Positions 52,570 to 64,000 of a stretch of DNA of 64,000 bases are shown here, piece by piece. The position numbers were made by a program, and so were the translations under genes. The notes beneath the pieces are model-generated. The model saw nothing but the letters and a program-made list of their open reading frames with translations. It did not search any database and was not told where the DNA came from. The stretch comes from Latrodectus hesperus (lineage: Eukaryota > Arthropoda > Arachnida > Araneae > Theridiidae). The DNA lies in the NCBI GenBank assembly GCA_037975125.1, contig CM075853.1, positions 38,339,113 through 38,403,112 of the forward strand. Reading direction: 5' to 3'. Position 1 is the first letter of the stretch. Every line of letters starts with the position of its first letter.

Positions 52570-55500
52570 GAAAAGTACTCTTTCGTCCTCTCGTAGTCGT
52601 CCATGCAACTTGGATTGTACTCTTAATACAAACAATGCAAAATCCCCATTATGTTTAAAAATTCACAAGTGGGAAAATAATTTAAAAATTTCTTTTTGAA
52701 GAAAAAAAATCGTCCATATTTGTTCTTTTAAAATGCATATTGTATGACGCCTCCTTTTTTAATCTTTGTTAAATATAGATTCATAATTTTACATCTAATA
52801 TTTTTAGAATACATTCACAATTATAATAGATAATATCAAAATATTGAGTTCGATTACATCAAAACTTTTATTTTACATGCTTCAATAAGCCGCACACACA
52901 CAGAGATAATTATTTATAATAAATCACTTAATGAAGTTCTCTAATACTAGAAAAAAAGTAGGAAGTTTAAATCATTAGAACATTTAAGCTCGTGATATAA
53001 ATGAATAATATTTTAGCAAGTAATGAATAATTCAATAAGTATTTTGATTCTCACAAAACTTGAGTCAATTTACTCAATATAAACCAATTAATAATATTTA
53101 AAAGAATGAATGTAATTTAAATATACATCAGAAAATGTAGTTGTTTTGTTTTCAATAAAGTGAAGTGGTTTTAATTAATTATTTTAGTATGTATTTATTT
53201 TAAAATAAAAGTTTCAATTTTCTTATGAAAAAAAAATCAACAATACATTTAAAAAACAATCTTCCTAATTGGATAAATTAATTTAAATAAACATTTATCT
53301 AATTTCAGTAATTAAGAATAACTTTTTATTCGATAAATTTTCAATTGTATTATGAGTACAATCCATGTTCCATTAGACAGCCACTATAACAAGTTATTGA
53401 AATTACAAATTCTTATATCTATAATACACATCTAACTTTGTTATTATAACGAGTAAATCAATAATAGTTCAATGTATTATTATATAAAGTTACAAGTCTT
53501 GTCAACTCTGGGGTAAATATTGAAAGTTTTAGTTTTAATGTATGGTTTTAAAAAAGAGAACAGTTATTCAGATTGAATAGGAAAAATTCTGATGATATAT
53601 AAATGGGCACAAATAAGCCATCGTATTACACAAAAAATAATTATCTGGATATTACTTCTCATGAAATCACATTATAACTAAAATTTAATTGTTAAATTAA
53701 TAAATGATTAAAAATATGATGAATATGATTTTGATTCAGAGCAAAATTGAAATCATGAATGATGTATGACTATGCAGTTATTTGTGTGATTAAATTAATA
53801 AAATACTAAAATTGGTACCTAAACGCTGAATAAAATCGTGTTGTGAAATAAAATCATGAACGTATTTTATTCAACATTTTCTTTTTTTTTTATCGCATCG
53901 GAACTGTTCTGTTTCAATCTGAAGATGTGAAGGATATACAAAGACGACCACAATTGACATCACAGAACACGTTGGGCATAAACACAGAGGGAAAAAGTGG
54001 AAAAATGGACGAGGCACATCAACATGTAAATAGGGAAAGAGAAAAGGCGGGAAAAGGGAAAAAACTTTGATAAAGTGCCATTCTTAGAGTCGCTCAACTT
54101 TGCACGAGGGTTTTGTTGGAAAGGCTTAAAGTCTCAGTACCAAGTTTCTTACTGGATTTTCGAAACAACAGGGTATTTAACTGTATACAAAGTGGTATGA
54201 AATCATTTTCAGAGCATATAATACAATCGAATGCCCATAGTTTTAACTCAACGATTATCCATAGTTAATTTCATCACATGATGTTAATATAATTAAGCCA
54301 CTAATATAGTAATCATACCCCGTAATAGATACATATAAAAATAATAAATCTTGTGACTAGATAAATAATATTGCAAAGTTCCCCCTTCCAGTATCAAATA
54401 TACTTACATATCAAACAGAAATGAATGAAATTTTGAAAACAAAGTATTTTTTAACTGAAATTATTGCATTTCTTTGTAGCACACACGATTTATAGTTCTA
54501 GCTTCCTCTCTTACAAGATTTCAGAAGTTAATAAAAATCACACATTTTGTGAGAATGAGATAATACAAATGAATTGCGTTCTGGGTAACTATAATGTTAC
54601 CATGAATAACAATCAGAATCTTGCCGAAACTTATAAAACATATTAGAAAGTAAGCAAGTAATTGTATGATAAAACCAATAATTAAATATTAAGAAAATTA
54701 ATTAATTGGATGTAGCCTTTATACAACGATTTGAAGACAGTAATTACATACAAAAATAAAAAATAAAAATTAATGAAAGTAAATTAATAAATAATTTTTG
54801 TCATGCTTTTCCTTAGCACTTACATTTTACCACAAATATTTTTTTTATTGAATAATAAAAATTGAATAAAAATGTTTATAAAACATAAACACAAAAATAA
54901 AAAATAATTTTCCTTTCAATTGATTGCACTCAGCCCTTATCAAATAAACAAAAATCTTTGGTTGTATGACTACGGTATGGTTCTTTGTTTCGAAATGGCC
55001 AGTAAGAACCGATACGGAAAAGCCAATTCTAGAATCCACGAGCGACAGAGAAAATATTTGATAGATACAGAGGATATAAAGGTTTCAAACAATATACCTA
55101 AGTGAATAAATTTGATAAGTATACATTCAAATATGATAAAAAGGGATAGAAATCTGGAAAAATTCTACCAGTAATAAAATATAACATTTAGATACACTGA
55201 AAAAGGATATTGAAGGGAAGGGTAGGAGAATGTATATATGTACAAATATACTGAAGATATATATTTCGTAATATTTTCTTGCTGAAAGTTTAGTTTACAG
55301 TACTACCCAAGGACAATAATTGTGCAAGTTAAAGCAATACCAATTTTGAAATTGCCATAAATTAAAGTATTTCAAGACAAAGGATATTTAAGTATCATGC
55401 AGTATTGTAAACTAAACATTTACCTTTACATAGTTTCTAAGAAAACTCTGAATGAATGTTGCAAGATAAATACAAAGAACAGTATAAAGGCGGTATATAC

Positions 55501-58500
55501 TCAATTAATTGGATAAGCATTATGTTTTAGTAAATAAAACAACCAATTATGATGAATTTCACTTCTATATATGTATGTAAGTATGTGCAATGGAAAATTA
55601 AAACATTATTCAGGGAAAACTGATTTGATTATTTTTTTAAGCTAAGTGTCATACTGAATGCAGCATCTGTAAATTGTTAAGCACTGACCTGAAATACTTC
55701 AAAATTTTAATAAACATTAATGTTTATCCAATTCTTTGAGTATCGACCACCTGGCAAAGTTTGGCCGGTTTACAATATTATGCAAATTTCCAACATTAGC
55801 ATTTAATATATTATATCAAAAGAAATATCGTTGCAAATTTGTGAACAAATAACGAGTGAAATGTGAGTTATTTTTCTTTTAAAATAACTCTGGACAATGT
55901 CAGTCAACAATCTGCTTACAAAGTGCTTCATTTGTGAGATATTTCAACAAAGTGCAAAGTAAAAGGCAACAAATGCTTAATTTCTATGTATAAAACTAGA
56001 GATTTTTCTTTTGTTAGAAATGGAAGCTCGCTATTTAAAACAAAACGAGTTTAATTTAAAAGGTATTTTTAATCAAATAATTATATATCATAAAATTCTC
56101 TATTTTTCTCACTTAAATCCTGGTTTTAAAAATAATTTAAAAAGCTTTACATAAGTTACATATGAGAACATCATTATAAAACAATTATAATCAAATATGT
56201 TCTCGATTCATGAAAATTACATATTCCACACAGAAGCCATATTTAGATGCATTTGCAAACATTTAATTTTAAATGTGATATAATTTCTTAGTGATAACGA
56301 TGAAACATTTTTTTTATATTACCTTTAATATAAAGGGTAATTTTTAGTGTAATTTCAAAAAATAAATATTTAAATTAGTATCTCTAAATGCTATTCAAAC
56401 CAGGATTTAAAAATGGGAAAAATTTTTAATCAGTACCACAATATCAATCAAAATAAGAGATTTTTGATAGCAGTAAAATTTAAAAATGGCTAATTGGAAA
56501 ACAACATGGCAAAATTCGTTCATTATTTCAAACAATGATGAAAACATTGTAATAAGTGTTAAAATAAAAGAGAGATTTTTTTTAACATTATAACATGATA
56601 TAAGTAATTGATTTGGCACAATATGATAAAAATACCAAAAATAATGACTTAAAAATATTGCAACAAAAATTATATATTGTATCAGTTTATAAACATAAAT
56701 ATTTATACTTTTTTAAAGCATAAAGTAAATAAATTTTTATTGAAGTTACTAAACTATCAAAGATGATTAGTCATATGGGTTACAAAACGAAGACTTATAT
56801 AAATTAATTCAGCACTATTTTCTACAAAAAAGCACCTTTGTTGATAAGAATAATATAAAGGCATAATAGAAATAGCAAAGCACCTTTTGGACGATATTCA
56901 ATGTCATAAAAGCATTTCGTTGCTGAGAAAAGTTATGTAACTTTTTATAAGTTTTGAAAATAATGACACACGAATAAGAAATATAGCATCAGCAACAATT
57001 TTACAAAACTACTTATTAACTTTGGCACAAAAGTTAAAGTAACATGAATAAAAAGTATTACCAGCAACAACTTTTACAAAATGGGGAAAGCTACTTAATT
57101 CTATTTTAACAATTGTACGTAAAATATTCATTGGCATACAAACTGTACTTTTTTTTTTTTACTCTGCAGAATATATTTTATAAACATTATTTAACTAATA
57201 ATTTGAGAGGAAATCCCTGAAATAGTTTATCAGTTATTTCGATTTATAAATGATCATTTTTTGGAAATCAAAGTAAATTTATCTTAATGAGGCATTTTAC
57301 AAAAATTATTAACAGTCAAAAATTTAACATCATTTAAATGAACATATTTCTTTGGCAAAACGAATTTCGTTGACAGTTTGACTTTTAATATTTGTAAAAA
57401 AGCTAAAAGTCATTTTTTTAAATATTTTTAAAATGTGAATTCAATATTAATTTAAAAATTATGTCACATATCTATGTTTGGTTATAATGTTTAGGAGTTT
57501 TATTATTTATTTAATTTTGGTATGTCTGATTTTAAATGCAAATTTTGCTACATATATCCAATTTAGCAAAGCCATTACACCAGATGAACTTTTATTATTG
57601 AGATTAATATAAGATTTTTTGGTTTTAATAAATAACAATTGCAAATGAGTATTACAGTATTGAGCATTTAAATACTTCATACATTAGTTACTCTAACTTA
57701 GTTTTTGGACGTAATATTTGGCACGGTAATTAATAATCAGTTTGTAGGTATTTTCAAATCTTTTAAACACGGTTTTTCATGCAGAGCAAGAAATATATTG
57801 AGGACTATACTTGCAAAATATATTTTCCCATAAACTCTAGTAAATTAAAATAAACATCTCACATATTCATACCTAACCAGTAGTGTGGAACTAGTATAAA
57901 AATATTTATATACCACTTTATTGCTTCATATGTTAATATGCATTAATTTTTTTTTTATTTACAAGACAGTTAAATTTTTTACAAAAGAGCTAAATAATGG
58001 AATTTTTGTTGAATTCATCTCAGGATAGTACTGTGGGTAAAATGGAAAAGGGAGAGAAGAGGTATATTTTATAATCTAGATGTGTGTTAAAAACATGATC
58101 ATCAGGAATGTTGTGATAACAAAATAACTAAAATATTCTCTGTATAAAAAGATAAAAGAAAAACAATATTAATAATTAAATAACTACAATCTAATTTCAA
58201 AACAAAATACTTAGGTAACCATTTAAACAAAAAGCAACAAAAACACAATATTTGGCTCAGCTTTCACGCAATAGATATTTTGATGAATAGAAGTCACAAG
58301 TTTAGGACTCTTGGACAAATACAAGACATTTTCTGAACAAATAAAAATTATTCAGCATTATAAACTCGTTTATACACTTGCACATATGGTCTAAATTGAT
58401 ATATTTTATAACATGATATTCATTAACAATACATACAAGAAAATGCTAATTATTTAATTTTTTGATAAAGCCTCTGAAAAGTCAAAATCACAAACTAGCC

Positions 58501-59452
58501 AGACTTTCCACAAATAAAGAAAATGTAAGTAAAAATGGTGTTTAATAAAAACTGAAAATCTGGGACTTACATATGAGCAAATATATTCACTTAAAAATAT
58601 TTATCATCTACAACCTGTTAGAATGCCATACTATGCTGTATAGTACAGCATCTTACGTTTTTATGAGCTCATAATTATTGTTTTTATATTAAATAAAAAA
58701 TTTGGATTAATAAAAATTATTGAAATTACCAATTAATAATTGAATCAAGCACAAAATTTGATTATTTCATTTAAAAACTAATTATTATATAAAAAATACC
58801 TAAATTTTTTTATACATAAAACGAATAAAAATTAATTAAAGAAAAAAATATTTATATTGCTTATATCGAAAAGCCTATGAAATTACTAAAGTCAGGGATA
58901 ATTTCTAGTTTTTACTAAACAACCATTTTTTGATAAAGTTCTCTCCGAATACATAAGAAAAAAATCTTTGGTCTTAAGAAGAAAATAACTCTTCCCACTT
59001 TAAATACCTAATAATTTTATGTATCAGAAAACATATTTCCATACTTAAAAATCTCTAAAAATAACAACAAAACAAACTTTCAAAATAATAAATGATTTCA
59101 GCTTACAGATAAATATTCCATCAGTCAAAATAAGAAGCAACATTTAAATGTATTTAGTTTAATTTAAATGTTGACATTGTTTTTTTTTCTCCACATACTT
59201 TTTCTTCAATAAAATAAAACATTTTTTTCTTATCTTCTTTGGCAAAAAGAACAGACTGCTCCTATAATGTAAATGGCACTCAACATTTCGCAGATAACTG
59301 TGTCCGTAACTTTGAAATGCACATATCGACTTGATGAGTGAATGAAGGAACGCACACGAGTTCGCACAAATAATAATAAAAGGAAAGATGTGGAAATAGA
59401 GGACAATTAATAGAGGACAGGATAAATGGAGAGAGGAGGCACCTCACTCATG
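52570..59452. other. AT-rich region downstream of zfh1, including its probable 3' UTR
   Basis: No convincing coding sequence. The proximal part below 59453 should be zfh1 3' UTR. On the minus strand, AATAAA signals occur at 57959-57954 and 57922-57917, which would give a 3' UTR of about 1.5 kb, but I cannot decide which is used. A less AT-rich block at 53900-54130 stands out (see findings). A 17-bp inverted repeat (16/17 match; 55288-55304 and 55401-55417) brackets about 96 bp. Short open frames such as 54920-55105 resemble nothing I recognise. Confidence 0.5.
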
Positions 59453-59637
59453 TTAGGGCTTGCACATGTTGGATCGATGATTCAAATGCTGACTGTAAGA
59501 GCCTGAGTGAGAGAACCTTTTGAGGCATTTCTGGCACTGGTAAGGCTTCTCACCAGTGTGCAGTCTTTTGTGTTCGGTTAAATGATGCTTGTGCTTGAAT
59601 GCCTTACTGCACTCCTCACATATATGTGGTCTTAGCC
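59453..59637 (-). CDS. zfh1: zfh-1/ZEB terminal coding exon, last two C-terminal zinc fingers
   Basis: Terminal coding exon. It begins after a ttttccag acceptor, completes the split glycine codon and ends at a TAA at 59455-59453. It encodes two fingers of the ZEB C-terminal cluster: [23 protein letters not shown], joined by the TGEKP linker to [22 protein letters not shown]...C, the second ending in the C2HC pattern seen in ZEB proteins. The protein stops five residues after the final HRSNMC region (…CKP). Vertebrate ZEB1 instead carries a long acidic tail after the fingers, so this protein has essentially no tail unless an alternative exon exists. The 1726 nt of coding sequence in the three exons gives about 575 residues of C-terminal protein. 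Confidence 0.95.
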
Positions 59638-61301
59638 CTGGAAAAGTAAAACTGAAATTAATTTACACTCCTAACAATTTTCCAAGTGCTAAAAAAATAG
59701 GTAATTATTGGACAAAACTCAGATAACTTATGCAAGAAAGTATATGGAAAACATAATATATAAAGAAAATTATTATAAATGAGTTTCAGATGAATTACTT
59801 CATAAAAAAATGCACGTTAAAAATAAAGAAATATATTTTTGCATCTGGAAAAATACCTATTATTTTCTTTTTATTTAAGAAAAAAAACTAGACTGGAAAA
59901 GAAACAAAATATTGTATTAGAATTTTTTTCGCTCAAAATTTCAAGCCTTTCAACAAATTAAGCAATAGATTCAATCATTTTAATGTAATTTAACTGTTAA
60001 ATTTTAAAGGGTAATTGTTACATTTCAAAGCGAAGTTAATTAAAATCCATCAAAATAACATAAGTTTAATCAAAAAAAGAAAATTTTATTCTTATTTTGT
60101 GAATGATAATACAAATAAAGAATTAAAACATTGAAAATTTGGAATAAATACATGTTTAAGCAAAAAAAGTGCAGTAAATTATAAGTTATTAACTTTGTTT
60201 AATGTTGATTTATACAGACATTTTGATAGACTGATTATAATTTGTATAAAATATTAAAGTACAAGTTCTTCAATGTGCTACTAGATGGCAGCATTAGAAA
60301 ATACAACCTCTCCGTTTCGCAAAATTCTCCTCGGAAATTGATTATTAATAAATTAATTTATGGATTAACATTATAAATATTTAAATTTTGCTATGGAGAA
60401 TAAAAAAAAATGTCCCTGATCACCTAGCACCCCAGAGAACTTTAGTTGATTAAATTAACATATCAAAATTTCAGAAGAGTAAAAAAATTTAGTTAATCAA
60501 ATAATGTTGAATCTATCAAGGATGTAAAAATCTATAATGAATCTAACGAGAGAAAATAATATAAATAAATGCTTAGGCAAAAATTTAAAAAAAATTATAT
60601 GATTTAAATTTCTACATAATCAATATTTTATATTTAAATTATATACATAACCTTTCAAGAAACTGGAAAGTTTTCTTTAAATCATATCATAAATACAATG
60701 TAAAGTGCAAAAGTATATTTTTTATTGAATTTTATGAATGTGACAGTAAAATAATAATTATTAAAATTCTTATTTATAAACTAAATATAGTTGTAATCTC
60801 CTAGTCAAATTTGACGAAAAGTCGCCCAATAAAAAAAAATTGAGTTAAATTATTATACAAAAGCATCCTTTTTTTGTCAATAAAAGTAATTAAACAGCAG
60901 AGCCTTGTAATTTTTAAATGCTTTCAAGCAATGAGGTTAATATATAAATCAGAAACTTCATCAACAAGTTTTCATGCCATACATAAAGTGACATTAGGCT
61001 ACATGAAATATTGATACACAGACTCTCTCAGCAGGGTGATCTTCGGTTGGGTCAAGTATGGAACCAACAACCATTCAGAGCTTTAACTATAATGTTACCA
61101 CGTTAATGGGAATATTGGGCATTTTCAAATAGGTCACTCTATTCTCTATAGTAATTTCATTTTTATCGATTTAGATTTTACCGGAAACAAGTAAAAAAAA
61201 ATTATTACAGTTTGAACTACGTAATTATTTATAGTATAATTTGAGCAGCAGCTATTGTATATACTTTTGATACGATAGAGTATCTTTGTAGGTTATCTCA
61301 C
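59638..61301 (-). other. zfh1 intron (1664 bp)
   Basis: AT-rich intron with consensus GT and AG ends between the two C-terminal finger exons. It contains one ctagatggcagcatta motif at 60281-60296 of the recurrent AGATGGC type listed in the findings. I see no repeat or coding sequence otherwise. Confidence 0.85.
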
Positions 61302-61494
61302 CTGAGTGTTCATATTTGTGTCGTGCCAGAGAGCTCTGCTTGTTAAACATTTTATCACACTCGTCACAAGCATACATGCCTTCCTCACTCTCCATTTTGT
61401 GCAGCTTCCAAGATTTCCTCATCTTCCCAGAAGCTCCTAAGGAATCTTCATCTACTCCAGAATTCTCCTCTAATGTGTTTTCATCGCCTTTCCC
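61302..61494 (-). CDS. zfh1: zfh-1/ZEB exon encoding an acidic linker and first C-terminal C2H2 finger
   Basis: 193-nt coding exon. It starts after an AG acceptor (ttattctag) and ends at a CTCAG|GTGAGA donor. It is entered in phase 0 and leaves one base (G) of a split glycine codon. The product is an acidic Ser/Glu-rich linker with a short basic stretch ([10 protein letters not shown]), then a C2H2 finger ([10 protein letters not shown]...[12 protein letters not shown]). That finger is highly similar to the first finger of the ZEB C-terminal cluster, which binds E2-box CACCT(G) sites together with the next two fingers. The following exon completes the linker GLRPH. Splice phases agree with both neighbours, which strongly supports the model. 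Confidence 0.95.
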
Positions 61495-62235
61495 CTAGAA
61501 TAAGTAACGTACATGACTGAGAACATGAGTGTAAGTCACAATAATCCCAAGTTTCATATCTTATAAATTCTTATATTCCAAGGAATGAAATGCGCATAGT
61601 ATATTAATCTCTGTTAAGCAGGAATATACACGCAGAATCTTAAAGAAATAGTTTGAAATAAACATCACTATATATAAAATTCAGGAGATACAGCAAACAA
61701 ATGCATGATGCAGAGGAACCGAGGACTGAGGATTGATAGGAGGGGATTGAGGATTGATTGATATGCAGAGGAACCGAGGATTGATAGGTCGAGACCAGCT
61801 AATATTAAAAGCCATGCAATTCCATGATCCAGTGATTTTGAAGATGCAAATTTCAGTGAAAATACAATGACATTAGAACAACAGTCCAAATAATCAAACT
61901 AAGGGACTTACACAGTTTACTCATAAGAAAAATGCAAGCATTTTTATAATTGTATTCACTATTAATAACATACATTCTCGGTATTAATTGTTCCGTTTAA
62001 CTTATTATAATATACTGTAAAATTTACAAAAATGTGCCTAATTAGTTTGTGAGATTACGTGAATAGGAATTAAACCATATACGAATCCTAATATGTTGAA
62101 CATTCGTACTCATATCAATTCTTAACTGACTGCAGGTTTCCTGACATAACTTTGGCAGAATTACGTAACTATTATATGCATAGTTAAAGCATAAATAAAA
62201 ACTGTATTTATAAATATTATACCAATTTTATTTAC
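61495..62235 (-). other. zfh1 intron (741 bp) with local tandem duplication
   Basis: Intron between the large central exon and the first C-terminal finger exon, bounded by GT (62235-62234) and AG (61496-61495). Near 61708-61788 a 33-bp stretch beginning atgcagaggaaccgagga is repeated as a shortened 26-bp copy about 55 bp later. No other feature is visible; short open frames here have no homology that I recognise. Confidence 0.85.
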
Positions 62236-63583
62236 CTGATTGCATAAACGGGGTTTCTTTGCACTAGGTGGACTGTACAAACTGTTATCAACTTGTTCAT
62301 CTGCATGATAATAAGAACCAGTTGTGCCACTTGGACTCCTGCTGTTGTCAACATAGCTGACTCCTCCAGGAGAAGACATACTTTGAGGAGGATCAGGTTG
62401 ATCCGGTAATCTATCTGGTGACGATGGCATCTCCACGATGGGAGATTTTTCATTGTCTTCCCTAACACGATGAGCCGGAATTCCCATCTGCATGTACTTG
62501 TACAGCAGAGAAGAATGCATACTATTTATACTATTTTGGGCGGATGAGTCTTCTGCTTGGTTATCATGCTGCCCTGGTAGCTGCATATGATTTACGCGAT
62601 TGTTTTGAATGGAATACGGGCTGGACTCCTTTGGTGGAGTGCGAGAGGATCTCTGGCTAAGATTCAGAACTTCACTTTCGACAGGCGACTGAGATTCTTG
62701 AAGTTTGTCTAGTGTCTGGTGGTCTACTTCTTCTTTTTTCACTTTAAGAGACAAATCTAAAGGTTGGTCTTCGTCCATACCAGAGCTGTTGAGACAGGGT
62801 GATCCCGGAATAGGTCTGAAAGGCATCAGGGGAGGGCACGATGAAATAGCACCATTATAGTGAGGTCCGAAAGGGTGGCTGCTGCTATTAGACATGACGG
62901 CTGGAGAATATGGGATGACGGATTGTTGCGGAATGGGACTGTGTGAGGCATTGCCATTCAGTAGAAAGTCTTTGGAACGTGTTTGGTGTTGCCTCTGAAA
63001 CCATTCATGCACAGTCCGCAGAGAACACTTTAGATCACGTGCCAGTCGCATAATTTCAGATTTCTTTGGACAAGGATTAATTTGGTAATGGGCTTTGAGC
63101 GTCAGTACAGAATCTACGCTAAGGGTGGACGGGGACGTGCAAAGTCTATTATTTTTCTCACAGGACTCATCCTCGTTGCCATTTTCTCGAGTAAGTTGAG
63201 GTGAGTCTGTTAGTTCTGGTCGAGTCCGAAAATCAACGTTACTGGAACACAGGTACCTTTCGTGTTGGTGCAGTTCGAGGACACCATCAAAGAGTCTGGA
63301 GCAGAAGCGACACCTATTTTCTGCGGAAGCACTAAAAGGTGGGGGCGGAGATTTTAAAAGTGTTTGGGGAGCAGAACTCAGCAGTTCGGAAAGGAGACCA
63401 TTCCGTGGTCTCGTTGGCGATTGTTGCTGCTTGTTGACGGTGTTGTCGACAATCTCCAGTATTTTTTTCAGTTCACCTTGTGGTTTTGGACTTGAACGTG
63501 GAGAATCCTCTGCTTTAATAGATGATGGAGCTGGTAAAAGACGTGGTGGCAATTGAGAATGTAATTCAGCTTCATTCTCGTAC
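62236..63583 (-). CDS. zfh1: zfh-1/ZEB transcription factor, large central exon (C2HC finger, homeodomain, CtBP motif)
   Basis: Internal coding exon of a ZEB/zfh-1 type zinc-finger homeodomain repressor, a nuclear DNA-binding protein. Read from 63583 downward, it follows an AG acceptor (tttatag) and ends at a CAG|GTAAAT donor in phase 0. It begins with the last base of a split codon, so there is no start codon here; upstream exons lie past the window end. Numbering residues from the codon at 63552: residues 81-102 form a C2HC finger (CRFC...H...C; 63312-63247). Residues about 146-192 form a divergent homeodomain with a WF in helix 3 (VHEWFQRQHQ; 63117-62977). Residues 264-268 are PLDLS (62763-62749), the classic CtBP corepressor motif, followed by a weaker VLNLS at 295-299. 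The rest is low-complexity Ser/Pro-rich sequence with SP/TP sites. GC content is clearly above the surroundings. The order of domains matches ZEB proteins. Confidence 0.95.
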
Positions 63584-64000
63584 CTATAAATAAAATAAGC
63601 AAAAATGCATTTTCGTTCTCCTTTACATAATTTACGTATCTATAGTAAAGAAAATGTTAAAACTAATTAAAAAATAAATAACTTATCACAAAAATAAGTA
63701 GCTTAATTAATGGCATAAAAAAATTTCAGAGATTACATTTTTCATAATAAACTCATTTGATGTTATATTTTTATAATGGTATTTTAAAAATTAAACGTGC
63801 ATAAAAATTTTTTTTGAATATGCAAATAGCATTGCTCTAAATAACCTAACCAACTAAATTCAGAAAATTATGAAAACAGATACAAAATTGTCACTATTTT
63901 TTGAAAATAAGATGTTATTTTAGCATAAAGAGCTTTAATTAGTAAAAGGCAATAAATTAAAAACTCTTGAGAAGTATCCTAGAATAAAAAATTCAAGTAA
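63584..64000 (-). other. Start of an upstream zfh1 intron (partial)
   Basis: AT-rich sequence immediately upstream of the large exon, ending in the acceptor ttttatttatag. It continues beyond the window; the exons with the N-terminal zinc-finger cluster and the promoter must lie further on. Confidence 0.8.

Noticed and set aside
58638..58656. Short palindrome atgctgtatagtacagcat
   Set aside because: Only 8-bp arms; expected by chance in a window of this size.
62232..62468. 78-codon minus-strand frame inside the zfh1 exon
   Set aside because: It is an off-frame shadow of the large coding exon.

Overview
This is a eukaryotic, strongly AT-rich, gene-poor window. It holds one convincing cellular gene and a dense background of transposon remnants, MITE-like inverted-repeat elements, SINE-like pieces and very long (TA)n microsatellites. 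The gene is the 3' part of a ZEB/zfh-1 family transcription factor on the minus strand (exons 63583-62236, 61494-61302 and 59637-59453). Its intron-exon structure, its zinc-finger sequences and the kinds of transposon present point to an arthropod, most likely a chelicerate such as a spider. That placement is inference from remembered family sequences, not a database search.

Layout: 1-15000 is mostly gene-free AT-rich DNA with five (TA)n tracts, a dispersed 670-bp repeat present twice (3532-4205 and 8975-9645) and one unexplained GC-rich island near 11.1-11.3 kb. 15.0-19.6 kb carries two dead DNA transposons on the minus strand: a mariner-like transposase and a ZBED5-type hAT transposase whose 5' terminal repeat is recognisable. 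26-28.4 kb holds a MITE, four very long microsatellites and two oppositely oriented LINE C-terminal fragments. 29.6-30.3 kb holds two long palindromes. 36-38.8 kb carries a SINE-like unit, a second MITE copy and a GC-enriched repeat candidate. 41.6-50.6 kb is a transposon cluster: a 103-bp mariner-type MITE, a complete-ended Tc1 element, a tRNA-derived SINE, a piggyBac deletion derivative, a complete-ended mariner with rosa-like catalytic spacing and another tRNA-like SINE. 51.7-51.9 kb is the third MITE copy, 52.4 kb looks like an orphan core promoter, and 52.6-59.4 kb is AT-rich flank that should contain the zfh1 3' UTR.

The transposase reading frames carry stops, frameshifts or deletions, so none appears able to encode a functional enzyme. 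Several elements keep good terminal repeats. The zfh1 gene encodes a C2HC finger, a divergent homeodomain, a PLDLS motif of the CtBP-binding type and the C-terminal three-finger cluster; its promoter and N-terminal finger exons lie beyond base 64000. I found no viral genes, CRISPR arrays, rRNA or intact tRNA genes.
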